Origin: Eremomyces bilateralis CBS 781.70
Lineage: Eukaryota > Ascomycota > Dothideomycetes > Eremomycetales > Eremomycetaceae
Assembly: GCF_010015585.1 (NCBI RefSeq)
Contig: NW_022985103.1
Coordinates: 115,206-179,205, forward strand
Length of the DNA: 64,000 nucleotides
Direction of reading: 5' to 3'
The notes under the pieces are model-generated. The model worked only from the letters and a program-made list of their open reading frames with translations. It did no database searches and was not told the origin of the DNA. This document shows, one piece after another, positions 48,068-58,275 of this stretch (position 1 is the first letter of the stretch; each line of letters opens with the position of its first letter). A program made the translations under genes and the position numbers.

Positions 48068-49482
48068 ACGAATACATGTTGGAGAATGCCGTCTCGTCGA
48101 TCTGGTCCGATGCCTTGGTCATCAAGACTATCTATGCTCAGATCAGGGTCGGCTTCATGGGACAGCTTCTGCCTTTTCGGCGCATTATGGGTTCTCTTCC
48201 ACAGAGCGTGGAGAGCGTTATATTCATGTTACTTTGTAAATTTGTCGCTTCGGGGGTGTGTCCGGGATTATGGGTCAACCAGCATAGTATCGCAATTCCA
48301 TTCCTGCATTGATTCTTCCAAGTACTGTGCCGCGATTTGCGTCCTAATTTTCCGGTCCGCGGAGCCGATGTGGAGCAAGCTGGAAAGAAATTTGAATGTC
48401 GCGTCCTCATGCTCGTGCTTTGAAGTAACTGATGCTCTAGCCCACGTTCCTGCTCATTCCTGGCGTTCCGTACTGCAGTGGTGCATAGTGTTTTCATTCC
48501 GCCGCTCACCAAGACACAGCCACCAACCTATGCATGCTAGCAGGTTATGCTGTGCGTCGACTTTCAAACTTCCTGTGTGGTCAACTGCAATATATACATG
48601 CTTCTCCGTTTCGCGTCTCCTCGTTAGGTCATTCATTTCGACTTTTTACAATCGGTACGGCTCGACTTAGCATTATCGGGAGCCTTGGGGGTTCTGAGCC
48701 TCCTTCCCACTCCTTTGAATATATCGGCTCTCGCATCATTGCTTCTAGCCAGAGTACAGTCGTTTTCACACCCTTCCGCAGCTGATCGGAGTGTCCGACG
48801 TCTTCATCACCAACGTCAACCGCGATCTTTTCCACGTCGACGGTCTCCACCACGGTCCTTATGTTGGAGCCGACATCGCCATCCGTTTCGTCATTCGTGT
48901 CTAGTTTCGTCTTCGGAGCCGACCATCGTTTCAATCCCTTTGACGTCTTCGGAGATGGCCATCTTCCAACCCCTTCTCCGACGTCGGAATGGCTGGTCAT
49001 CGTCCCAGAACCGTCATCTATATTAATCTATCCCAACAAAGCAAAGCCAGCCACGCATAGCAGCATATGTCCCTCCCGCCAGCCGAACCTTGTCCTCAGC
49101 ACTTGAGACCGCCTCACCTATGACAGTGCCGTCTTCGAGCTGCCCTTCTACCACTATAACGAGCATTACGTTACTATCGGTATAGGTCTCTCGTTTGTCA
49201 TCAGCGCCGTGTGGCAACGGGCTTCTAGTACAGTGTAGCGCAGGTAGAGGGCGACATATTTCAGGCACATCCAGCTTCGAGTCGCATGGGGAAGGCGCTG
49301 GCCCTATAATATTTGTATAACTCAAGATTCATTGGTATTACGGGTTTTATATTTTTCTATCCCCTTCTGCTACCCCCAGCTCTCTCTTTGCCCATCCAAA
49401 TAGTCGATCAAGTGCCTCTAGATCCTCAAACGTGCGATTCCGTAGTTGCCTAGCCCCAGCGCTCCTCCGGCAACGTACAAGT
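48068..49482. other. Intergenic between convergent genes, with a Ser/Thr-rich open stretch
   Basis: No gene is supported in this 1.4 kb. On the plus strand, ~48780-49106 is open in one frame with TSSSPTSTAIFSTSTVSTTV-like composition, which could be a decayed or unannotated O-glycosylated protein tail. No start, domain or splice framework was found. Confidence 0.4.
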
Positions 49483-49923
49483 CTACCACTTTGGGGTGCC
49501 CGTGCCAACAGATTTGTACTTGGTAGACGACGGCTTACAGTCCTTGCCGCACTTCCTCTTCACCGCCTCCTGAGCTGCATCGGCTGTCGCATTCCAGAAC
49601 TCGCAGAAGGATCCCGCCAGCCCGACGAAGTAGAGGGTCTCCTCCTGCGTGCACTGGTAGAGGGCCGGGTCGTCGCTGCACGGCTCGATGAGAGATGCCG
49701 TGCCCCAGAAATTCTTGCAATGGCAGATGAAGTCGTCGATGGGGCAGTCATTGTTCTGGAGGCCGTTCGCGTGGCAGTATTGCGCACACTTGGGGACCAG
49801 CGCCGTATATTGCGGCTGCGTCTTGATACAGGTCCAGTCCATGTCGGGAAAGGTTGGGGGCGCGCTCTGAGACGCGGAGAGCATCGCGGTAGAGAGGGCG
49901 AGGACAATGGTAGACGACCGCAT
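49483..49923 (-). CDS. Secreted CFEM-type cysteine-rich protein
   Basis: One exon of 146 residues. MRSSTIVLALSTAMLSASQS is a signal peptide. The body holds a CFEM-like pattern: PKCAQYC, then NDCPIDDFICHC (the Asp before the Cys pair is the residue that positions heme iron in studied CFEM proteins), EPCSDDPALYQC and SFCEFW, with additional Cys near the end (RKCGKDC). CFEM proteins act in heme capture, wall structure or host interaction. The frame ends at PKW-stop without a GPI signal. In another frame, just past this stop, the DNA reads VVDLYVAGGALGLGNYG, so a small frameshift or missed splice could hide a membrane tail (see findings). Confidence 0.78.
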   Translation of the reverse strand: MRSSTIVLALSTAMLSASQSAPPTFPDMDWTCIKTQPQYTALVPKCAQYCHANGLQNNDCPIDDFICHCKNFWGTASLIEPCSDDPALYQCTQEETLYFVGLAGSFCEFWNATADAAQEAVKRKCGKDCKPSSTKYKSVGTGTPKW

Positions 49924-51747
49924 ATTGACGGATCAAGGATATTGGAGCGGTGATAGCGCGAGATAAATAGACAATTGAGACGGATAGGGAGCAACTGGAA
50001 GACTCAAACGAGGGACTGACGGCTAGAAACGTAGAGATCAGGCAGACAGAGCAATAGTCAAGGAAGCTTAGAGGGCTTCTCCAGATTCTTCAAGGGACAT
50101 CTCCTCGATTTATAAAGGTACGCAGGACTCGACCCTGTATTACATGTAGCTCGCACTGCATACGGATATATTGGTTTATGTCAGTCTCCAAGCGAGTGGA
50201 GTTCGAGCTGATCGACTGAAAAATCGCCAAGTTAATATTGCCAGGCACGTTGTATCCCGGTGGCTCAGTGTGGAGATTGTTATAGCTATCCGACAATTGG
50301 ACGTCACTTCCTATGCAGCTGTAGTCGGGGATCCGATGCATATGTAATACACTCATGCAGGACAGCTAATGTCTCGTGGTCCGCCAATGTCGACGGTCAG
50401 TGGCGTACATTGACGGCTCTCTGGAGTCTCAAGAATCAAGTGACAGATACTTTGGGAATTGGGGATATCCGTCAGCCGATCCATTTCCGCATCTATTGGA
50501 GGCTGCAAAACACTGCACCGCACCCCCCCCTTTTCGCAACTCGACCGGCGCACGTCGAATTAGTATTGCTTTCTCGGGAAGCCATCGGAATGGCAGAAAC
50601 TCCTGAGATAGGATACCTTGACCGGGTGACGGGTAATTCAAGCCTCTAACAGGTGGTACTTTTCCAGTCGTGTCACCATCCGTCTGCGGTCCCCGCGGTC
50701 CTGCAGTTCAATCTGCGGTTTTTGACCTCACAGTCATGAGGCAGGTATATTAATAAATCAGAATGGGACTTGATGGACGTTGGAATGATATGCCCGACAG
50801 CTCCCCTGCACGTTCGCTTACTACGTTAGGTTCGACTCCAGGGTTCCAGCTAGGCAGCCCAATATGCTTTCATTTGCATCATGTAACCAGACCTCGTGAA
50901 ACCCAATTTTATTGAAAATCCCCATTCCAGGGCATATACTCCGTAGCAAATGAACCTAATTATAAACGAATAGGAGGGGATCGAACTTCGTTTTCAGGAA
51001 GGATGGTAGCATCAGGCTGCTACTCTATCAACTTCTTGTTCTTCAGTCGGCCGATGCTGGACTAGGATGAAGGGAAGAAAAGAGCATTGAGGGTCGGGTG
51101 GAAATAGCGCCTTATGATCGCCCAACCATTCCCCAAGTCCCATCAAGACGCGGGCGCCAATTATTAAGGGGAAGAGAAATTATCGAGATGCTATGCAACC
51201 GTAATAGTTAAATGACTGGAATGGTGGTGAACAAGACCATGTACACAGAACACCACGATACGAGCTGAGCATATGCCAGCGAGGTATCATCACTAGTACC
51301 CATATGGATAGGGAAGAGGAAAGAAATCCCATTCGTCATTGTCGTGACTATCTGTCCATGCTATCAAATATCCCATCTCACTCAGCCCGGTACGTTTTCC
51401 TGCATCAGCACTTGAATGAGGTCCGACTCATCCATCACATTGCTTCCATCCATCGCTCACGCTTCTAACCCGACGATGCTGAGCATCAACACCGCCTTCG
51501 TCCTCTAGAAAAGTAAACCAGCGCTACTCCGACAAGCCAACTCCGCAAAACGATAGTTACGGGAGGGATTGGAGACATTGAGATGTATTCCGAGTTCTGA
51601 AGGGAGGACGCGATCAAACACGCGGGAAAGAAAGAGAAGAGAAATCGCTGGCACCGCTGCCCAGGTTGCATCGGGTGCCCACTGCCATCGCTCGTAAAGA
51701 AGAGAATAGCTCGCTACAAATCGCATATCATGCAACGGAAATCTAAA
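49924..51747. other. Intergenic, no gene recognised
   Basis: This 1.8-kb stretch contains the CFEM promoter on the left. Near 50970-51050 the minus strand has tRNA-like pieces that do not fold as a tRNA (see rejected items). The frame at 50260-50649 has no domain. The right end is the probable 3' untranslated region of the C2H2 gene. Confidence 0.5.
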
Positions 51748-54450
51748 TCAAAGGTCCTCATTAATCCAATCAGAGCCGTCAAAGGCGGTGTTGCCATGAC
51801 GCCCATCATGAGAAAGGCCCGCAAAAATGTCGTCCGTCCCATTTTGTTGCGAGAAGCCCATGCCAGACATGTAGTCATAGTCCGCAGCTGCGAAGCCCGT
51901 ATTGGCAGGTGCAGGCCCGGTGGCGTTTCCGGAAGAGTTGGTCATGTTTGGGAACGTGCCCAGACCGGGTTCGTCGAACAACTGGAAATCTTGCCCACCA
52001 TTGGGGTCGAATTCATCGCCGAGACCCTCATCCATTATGTCGTCAGGGGAGAAGAGCGTCAAATCTCCTTGACCAACCGGGGAGATGTGTGTGCCGAGAG
52101 TGGTATTCTGAGGGAGGGACGGGTCGGGAACAGGGAGTTGTGGAAAGCCATACACGCCATCGTCAAAAACCTGACTGCCAGCAGGGGCTTGGTTGGCATA
52201 GGTGACGAAAGGTGAGGCTCCACCGATAGTATTCGTAGTCGGAGAGCACGGCGAAAGGTGAAACTGGCCTGAGTACGCAGGGGTTGGAGGGTTGATCGAT
52301 GTGTGGGCGCTCTGGTAAGAAGGATGGACATGACCCTCGTTTGAGACCGAACGACCGCCATTGAACGCATCGGGACCCATTCTGTACGAGGACTGCATGT
52401 CGCCTAATGAAAAATCGATGTTGCTATAATCGAGATTCGGTGTATCTGGGGTAATGGCGTCGTCAAAGGAGGAGTGACTCCCTGCCACCTCGTTTTGGTA
52501 CTCGTACGCATTGTAGTTGTGGCCAACTTGTGCGGAGGAATTGTGTGAAGCGTTGGTTGCCACGGAACCGCGGCGGAAGTAATCCATGTCAGACAAGAAT
52601 GGACTTGCACCAGGAGTGGCGAGATGGGGAAAGGCCTGGTTCGAGTTGGGAGTGATGAACGGAGTCAAGGGTGTTTGAGGCGTAACGCTTGCTAAAGACG
52701 CAGAACCAGTCGAAGCAGTCGCATCACTGGCACGCTTCTTGCCGTTGGACTTGGATCGAATGTATGGAACATTGTGCGCCTTCTCCATGTGCTGTTTGCA
52801 GTTCGACTCACGCTTTGACGTGTAGGTACAACCGGAGAAGGTACATCGGTATTGGTGGGGATTAGCAGCATGTTTGTCATTGTAGTGACGCTCGCACTCC
52901 TTCTCTGTGGGCCAGCCATATTCGTGATACTTGCAGCTTCTCACCCTGCACTTGAAGGGACGCGAATGCGTCTTCTCGTGCTTCGTCAGGTCACAAGGAC
53001 GTTTGAACTCCTTGTCACAGCTGGGGCAGTGATGGATGACATCCGACGGCGGTTCGTTCTTCTTTCGGCGAGCCATGGAGCGGTGGACGCTCTCATCGTC
53101 TGAGTCCTCGTAAACTGGGCGCTTAAACGAGGCTGGTTTCGATTGAACGGGGTGCAGTTGGCTTTCTGCGGCGATAGGGATGGGCTCGCCACCCTTGCGG
53201 GTGCGAACAAGTTCGATGGTGGTCCCGTCCTCACTCAGGCCGCCGCGAAGACTGAGTTTCTCGCTTCTGTTCCAATGTAAGTCATTGTTACTGTACCATT
53301 GTTGTATTTGTCTTGAAGGGGGGAAATGGGACAAAGATATGGGTGAGACATACGGATGATAGTCGTCTTCCGCTAGAGGCTGACCAGCGGCCTCTCTAGC
53401 ACGAGTGGTCGCCATGATCTGTGCGTAATTCCGGACCTGTGCGACGAGGTCAAGGAAGTACCCGTTAGAATATGGACGGTCGGAAGGGAGTTGAAGATCG
53501 CGAGGTGGAAGGTATTCGACGGTGGAGATGAGGACGCGAATCGACTGTTCGCAGAACCGGAGGTAGTTCTTGGACGATACGGCGATGGTCTTTCCGGACA
53601 TCGAATGATAAGCCTGCGAACCACACAAGATTGTATGGGGACTTACTGGCGCGAGAAGGATGAGAACTTTTTCAAGGTCACGAAGGTTGCTGATTTCACC
53701 ACTGCCAATGCGGCGAGGGATATCGTCAATGAGAGGGTGGAATTCCTGAAGACCTGCTTCCGCTTTAATCGGTTTCAGGATGAGACGATCAATGTGTTGC
53801 TGCGCAGGTGAAGAGAGCGGGCAACCGGATGGGACCGATTTGAGGGGAGAACTAGTGAAGTTTCCAGTGATGGAGGAACCGAGAGTAGAAATAGACGAAG
53901 GGGAAGTGCGAGTGTGAGATTGAAGTGAATCGTCTGGGAGCGGGCTATTGTTAGCCATGGTCACAATAGGAAGTGAATAGGACAATAGCTCACCTGCACT
54001 TGAAACACTCGAGCCAATCCCACTATCTGAATCGTGACTATTGTGCTCAATAGGGTCTTTCTTATCATCTACATCCATGTCATCTTGATCGGCGACAATG
54101 TCATGCAAGCCGAATACAGGGAGCGTGGCGTGATCGAAAGCGGGGACGGCGGAACGAGAAAGTGCGCCAGTCTGAGGTCGTCGATAAAAGGTGCGGTCGA
54201 AGTCATCCAGTATGTCCCGCACACGACCTTGGCTTGACTCGTCAATGAGTTGCTCGAGTGCCTTAGGGCATGTGGGTGACCGCTTGGGCATGAAGCGGGA
54301 ATTATCGACAAGGTCGGTCGACAGCGCAAGAGGTACATGAAATGTTTCGCTCTTGGTGAGAGGCATGACGCCGAGTCTCGAAGGAGTCAGTGCCGTGGAT
54401 GGGGACGGCGAGCCCTTTTGAGGGCGGCGACGAGGGTGGGGCGAGGCCAT
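51748..54450 (-). CDS. C2H2 zinc-finger transcription factor
   Basis: The frame is open for 900 codons on the minus strand, but two stop-free introns are likely. 53934-53993 (60 nt) is GTGAGC with a GCTAAC branch and a CCCAG acceptor; 53267-53353 (87 nt) is GTATGT..TTACATTGGAACAG. Removing them gives 851 residues. A third candidate (33 nt, GTAAGT..TTCGCAG at about 53597-53629) is too short to accept. The DNA-binding region (roughly unspliced residues 472-553) contains HCPSCDKEFKRPCDLTKHEK, a CRVRSCKYHEYGWPTEKECE finger and CTFSGCTYTSKRESNCKQHM, then a basic SKSNGKKR tail. The C-terminal third is Asn/Gln/Ser/Pro/Gly-rich with acidic stretches (DDIMDEGLGDEFD), an activation-domain composition. 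The target genes are unknown. Confidence 0.88.
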   Translation of the reverse strand: MASPHPRRRPQKGSPSPSTALTPSRLGVMPLTKSETFHVPLALSTDLVDNSRFMPKRSPTCPKALEQLIDESSQGRVRDILDDFDRTFYRRPQTGALSRSAVPAFDHATLPVFGLHDIVADQDDMDVDDKKDPIEHNSHDSDSGIGSSVSSAGELLSYSLPIVTMANNSPLPDDSLQSHTRTSPSSISTLGSSITGNFTSSPLKSVPSGCPLSSPAQQHIDRLILKPIKAEAGLQEFHPLIDDIPRRIGSGEISNLRDLEKVLILLAPVSPHTILCGSQAYHSMSGKTIAVSSKNYLRFCEQSIRVLISTVEYLPPRDLQLPSDRPYSNGYFLDLVAQVRNYAQIMATTRAREAAGQPLAEDDYHPYVSPISLSHFPPSRQIQQWYSNNDLHWNRSEKLSLRGGLSEDGTTIELVRTRKGGEPIPIAAESQLHPVQSKPASFKRPVYEDSDDESVHRSMARRKKNEPPSDVIHHCPSCDKEFKRPCDLTKHEKTHSRPFKCRVRSCKYHEYGWPTEKECERHYNDKHAANPHQYRCTFSGCTYTSKRESNCKQHMEKAHNVPYIRSKSNGKKRASDATASTGSASLASVTPQTPLTPFITPNSNQAFPHLATPGASPFLSDMDYFRRGSVATNASHNSSAQVGHNYNAYEYQNEVAGSHSSFDDAITPDTPNLDYSNIDFSLGDMQSSYRMGPDAFNGGRSVSNEGHVHPSYQSAHTSINPPTPAYSGQFHLSPCSPTTNTIGGASPFVTYANQAPAGSQVFDDGVYGFPQLPVPDPSLPQNTTLGTHISPVGQGDLTLFSPDDIMDEGLGDEFDPNGGQDFQLFDEPGLGTFPNMTNSSGNATGPAPANTGFAAADYDYMSGMGFSQQNGTDDIFAGLSHDGRHGNTAFDGSDWINEDL
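53267..53353 (-). other. Probable 87-nt in-frame intron of the C2H2 gene
   Basis: Donor GTATGT and acceptor GGAACAG on the minus strand. Stop-free and a multiple of three; removal joins DDYHP to SEKLSLRGG. Confidence 0.65.
53934..53993 (-). other. Probable 60-nt in-frame intron of the C2H2 gene
   Basis: Donor GTGAGC, branch GCTAAC and acceptor CCCAG on the minus strand. Stop-free and a multiple of three; removal joins VSSA to DDSLQS. Confidence 0.6.
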
Positions 54451-57400
54451 GCTGTGGGATGGAGGTCGGAAGAACAGAATAGAGCCAATCTGCTGGCGAG
54501 CCCAGAAAATTAGCTCGAGTTTTCTTTGAACAAGTGGCCTATTGCAGCAAAGGATTCATGTATCTTAATGAGTCACGGAGATGACTGGAAAGACAGATGT
54601 GTAGGTATCGAAACGGGGAATTGTTTAAAGGGATTCTCTTCCGAGGATGGAGAGACACCCCTTGTTGCTGGATAGACCAAAAGGAACTGCGCCTTCTTGA
54701 GACAATCGAGAGCTCCGCTTCGTTCTCGGTGATGCGTCACGAGAGTGAAGAATGTCCAGGGCGTACGATTGAATGATGAGGGCGCATATGACACTGAGAT
54801 GGAGGCAATAGGGCGGGATGATATGGAATTCAACAGACAACGCAGAGATCGATAGAAGGAAATGGAGGTTGAGAGAGGACTCCAGCTTACCAGAAGGGTA
54901 AAAAAGAGGTAAATGGGCGATGAAAAGGCGCAGCCGCGGGATCCAGAGTTGGACAGCGGAGGAATATAACAGATCCTCACCAGTGGGTAGCAAGGATGAG
55001 GGTGACGGGAACGCGGCCGAGAGGAAGCAGCTGGGCGCTGGACACAGGACAGGGCCAGGGATTTGTCTGCCTGATCGGGGTCGTCTCAATGTCAAGCAGT
55101 GCAAAGAGCCAAAAGGATGTGAGGTGAGTGGTGAAGTGGTGAAGTGGTGAGGTGGTGATGGAAAGTGATGGATATGAGTGAGTGATGAGGAGCATTGGTG
55201 GAGGTAGAGGACGCGTGGGTCCGAAGCGGGAAGGACCAGAGCACGCACGCCCCTGCCAGTTGTGTCGCTGCTGCCTAAACTAAAATTGCGTGGACTCCGC
55301 CCCGATTGGCCCGTGCTCCCGTGACATCCCAGCGCGGCAGCGCCTTACGACTTCCAGTCTCGATCATTCCATTCCTTCGTAATATCAATCCGATGTCTGC
55401 ATGTGCAGGACTGTCAGTCTGTCACGTGTATCAGCGTCTTCCCTCGATGATGATATCTGAAATATAGTTTGCCGTCCGGTAGTATCGCTTTACTGTTTAC
55501 TAATATCAAGAATCAACCCATAGACAGATACAGGTACCAACCGATGCAGACAGCGACCGGAATTGGCCGCTTCCTCCAAGTTTAGACACAGCCGGACAAG
55601 GAGGAAATTCAAGTCCGAAGTTACACTATACCTGTTTGGGCTGACCGGCGACCATTCCTTACCAGATCGTCAATTGGCAGTAATCGCCCACTTGATCAAT
55701 AATATTAGCATGTCTGGATTCCGTGATCGTCCCTGTCGGTTGGAAGCTGGTATGTTCAGGTCTTCAGGAGAACAGTTGGCAACAGGCCAGCTGACGGATA
55801 TGATTGTGGCATTATTTTCCATGGCATGAGAACTTCTCGGAGCAAATTACTGGCTTTTTTTCTAATCACATCCCACAAAAGTCTAGTTCTGTAACCTTTG
55901 TTAATACGACTTGGAGTTCAATCGGGTCATCAAGCACGCCACACAGCCTCATCACGTCTGCGCCGTATGGCTCGCTCCGTCTCGATTTTCTGCGCCTCTT
56001 TGAGTTGATCAACAATTGGTATTCCGTACTAAATCACCAACTCTATTCTCAAGGATTATATTCCTTCATGAAGCGGATTTCTTGCGCTCATCCAGTTGCA
56101 GTGCCCATAACTCCGCATTTTGCCCAGGGGCTTCCGCAGGAACCGCGATAAATCACTGATAATGTCGCAGACCCCACAGCCCTGGATGTTTCGAATGGTT
56201 TGTATGACGGTGAAGGAAGCTGGCACGGGAACTATTGGCTGTTCCGAAACAAACTTTTGTCTCCTCGATTCCTCATGAACCACTTCTGGCACCTGGTGAG
56301 TGGTGACTCAGGTAGGCACATATGCAGGTACTGATTATCCAGTCATCGAATTCAAGTATTCAACCCCCATCAGCAATCAGACATGTGTGTGGTGGCGGAG
56401 TGCGGCGGGGCATGTCAACCCTCAACAATCAACATCGATAGTTCAACACCTTAACAGTTCGACCCCTTGACAGTTCGACACCTTGACATGGAAGTCCCTC
56501 CGTCCTTGAACGTATCCGCGTAGCCACAGTTCGCTAAAATTCCCCAGCGCCAGTCTTTTTAGCGTCAGGGCTGAGGACCGAGCCCCGCCTTGCAACAGCA
56601 GCGATGTAGTTCTGTCCCCTTCTAGCCCCATTATCACTGGCTAATCGATGCCCAATTATTGGCGGCTTGAGCCTCTTCAGTCTTCAGTCTTCACACCTGC
56701 GATCATGCTAGCAATCCATTTGGTACAGAGGTCGGAAAGCACGGGCATGTTGACTGAATCCTGATTGAATCAGCATTTGACAGCCCCAGCTACTGACGCC
56801 CTATTCCGTATAACTCTGCTCGTTTACCGGTTTGCAAAGGGCGCAAGTGACTGATACCGCCGCTTAAGCTAAGCCAGATGGCTATGCTAATCGATGGACA
56901 GGGCGACGTGTTCTTCTCGAGCATGGTTCCGTCCATGGTCGCTGATGAGTCCCTCGCAGTTGAATGCTTTCATTTCTTCATCCTCGGATGAACAAATGGC
57001 ATCTACCGAATTGGGCAGCCCATCTTCCGCGTTTCCGCCCATGACGCCAACCGTTGACGTTGCATTTGTTTGTTACTGTCTTGAAGCCAGGATACGATAT
57101 TAGGCTACAGCATTCTCGGGACTCGGGAGTAAATACACCTTGTGTGGAAGGTTTGTACTGGATGCCGATCATCTCCAAGGGTGGTGCATGCGAAAGTTCC
57201 TAGGTCTCGAAGACGTTGGTTTTGAATTGACAGGCAGGTCTACTACGTATTCAATTCACCTGTGCCCTCCTCCCGTCCTTACCAACTCACCATCCAAGAG
57301 CAAGATGGCGTGTTTTCATCTCTTCTCTTTCTTTGCACCTTTTCTATTATCTTACTAAGAATATCAGTATGGTGGCATCGACTTGTGTCTTCAAGACACG

Positions 57401-57886
57401 TCCATGAGCCAATGCTGGCACCTGCCCTGGCGTTGGAATTGCCGTATTCTTTGCCTTGAACTTGATATCAGCTCTACTCCAGGGCCAGCAGGGGTTTCCG
57501 GGACCAAAGGTCTAATTATGTTTGCTTTGATCTCTACCAGGATGGACCTCCCATGCACCCATCGTAATACAAAGCGTCCAATATTCCTGGATACGCCCCT
57601 GATTTTGCCTCCACGACAAACTGTGTCTCCCTTTGCTCAGTACCGTGCCTGCTACTGATGATATTCTTTCCATTAATTAGTTCTATTAAGCATTTACTGA
57701 TTGATCTACGAGCTGGAGATATACGTTATGGTTAATCGGTGATCTCCACTACCTGCGAGTCCGTCTTAATGTATCGTCATTCTCAACCTGCAATCGCTTG
57801 AGCCATGACCCCAGCAAAGTCATGAACAGGACAGTTTCCAAACGTCGAGTCTTCTGACCATCCTGATATCGTTTTCTTATTTTTAG
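54451..57886. other. Large intergenic region
   Basis: The first ~0.8 kb is probably the long 5' leader and promoter of the C2H2 gene; it has several short upstream ATG frames on the minus strand and a GTGGTGAA-rich tandem stretch near 55127-55160. The remaining ~2.6 kb to 57886 shows no recognisable gene, RNA or transposon. Confidence 0.45.
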
Positions 57887-58179
57887 TCTCGGAAGTCTAT
57901 ATTGCTCAATATGCAAACGCATTTATTTCCCGGGACTACCAGTCTATCGACCCGTCTTCCCTGGATCTGCACCCTGGTCATTCATCAAAATATATGGCTC
58001 ACGAAATTGCATGGCCAACAAAGAGTCTATCAAATGCACGCAAATCGAATGAAGTAATATGGTCTCGCGATGAGCACGCCGGACTAAGCTTTCTTGCCCT
58101 CCATGGCCAACGAGCACGACTCTATCTCGGTATCGATGAATTACTATGCAAGGATTTTATTGAGATTTTCACAACTTAA
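57887..58179 (+). CDS. Possible orphan terminal exon of an unknown protein
   Basis: A strong splice-acceptor-like tract (CGTTTTCTTATTTTTAG) ends at 57886. It is followed by 97 open codons, including EVYIAQYANAFISRDYQSID, HEIAWPTKSLSNARKSNEVI and HGQRARLYLGIDELL, ending in TAA. The composition is protein-like (balanced charge, aromatic residues), but no family is recognised, and no upstream exon with a start was found in the preceding 1 kb. It stops 96 bp before the DUF4419 gene. It may be a decayed gene end or chance. Confidence 0.28.
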
Positions 58180-58275
58180 ACATGTGGTTTCCATGTAATT
58201 TCCGGATTATTGCTTTCAGAGGATGCGACACTGTTTGATACCAGTGGAAATTGACGCTGCACCAGTATCGAAACA

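Noticed and set aside
50970-51050. tRNA-like pieces on the minus strand (GTTCGATCC and GTTGATAGAG)
   Set aside because: The T-stem halves do not pair, the anticodon arm has the wrong loop size and there is no acceptor stem, so it is not a tRNA gene.
54573-55248. Minus-strand frames upstream of the C2H2 gene
   Set aside because: Ser/Pro/Leu-rich, overlapping and without domains; better explained as the long leader/promoter of that gene.
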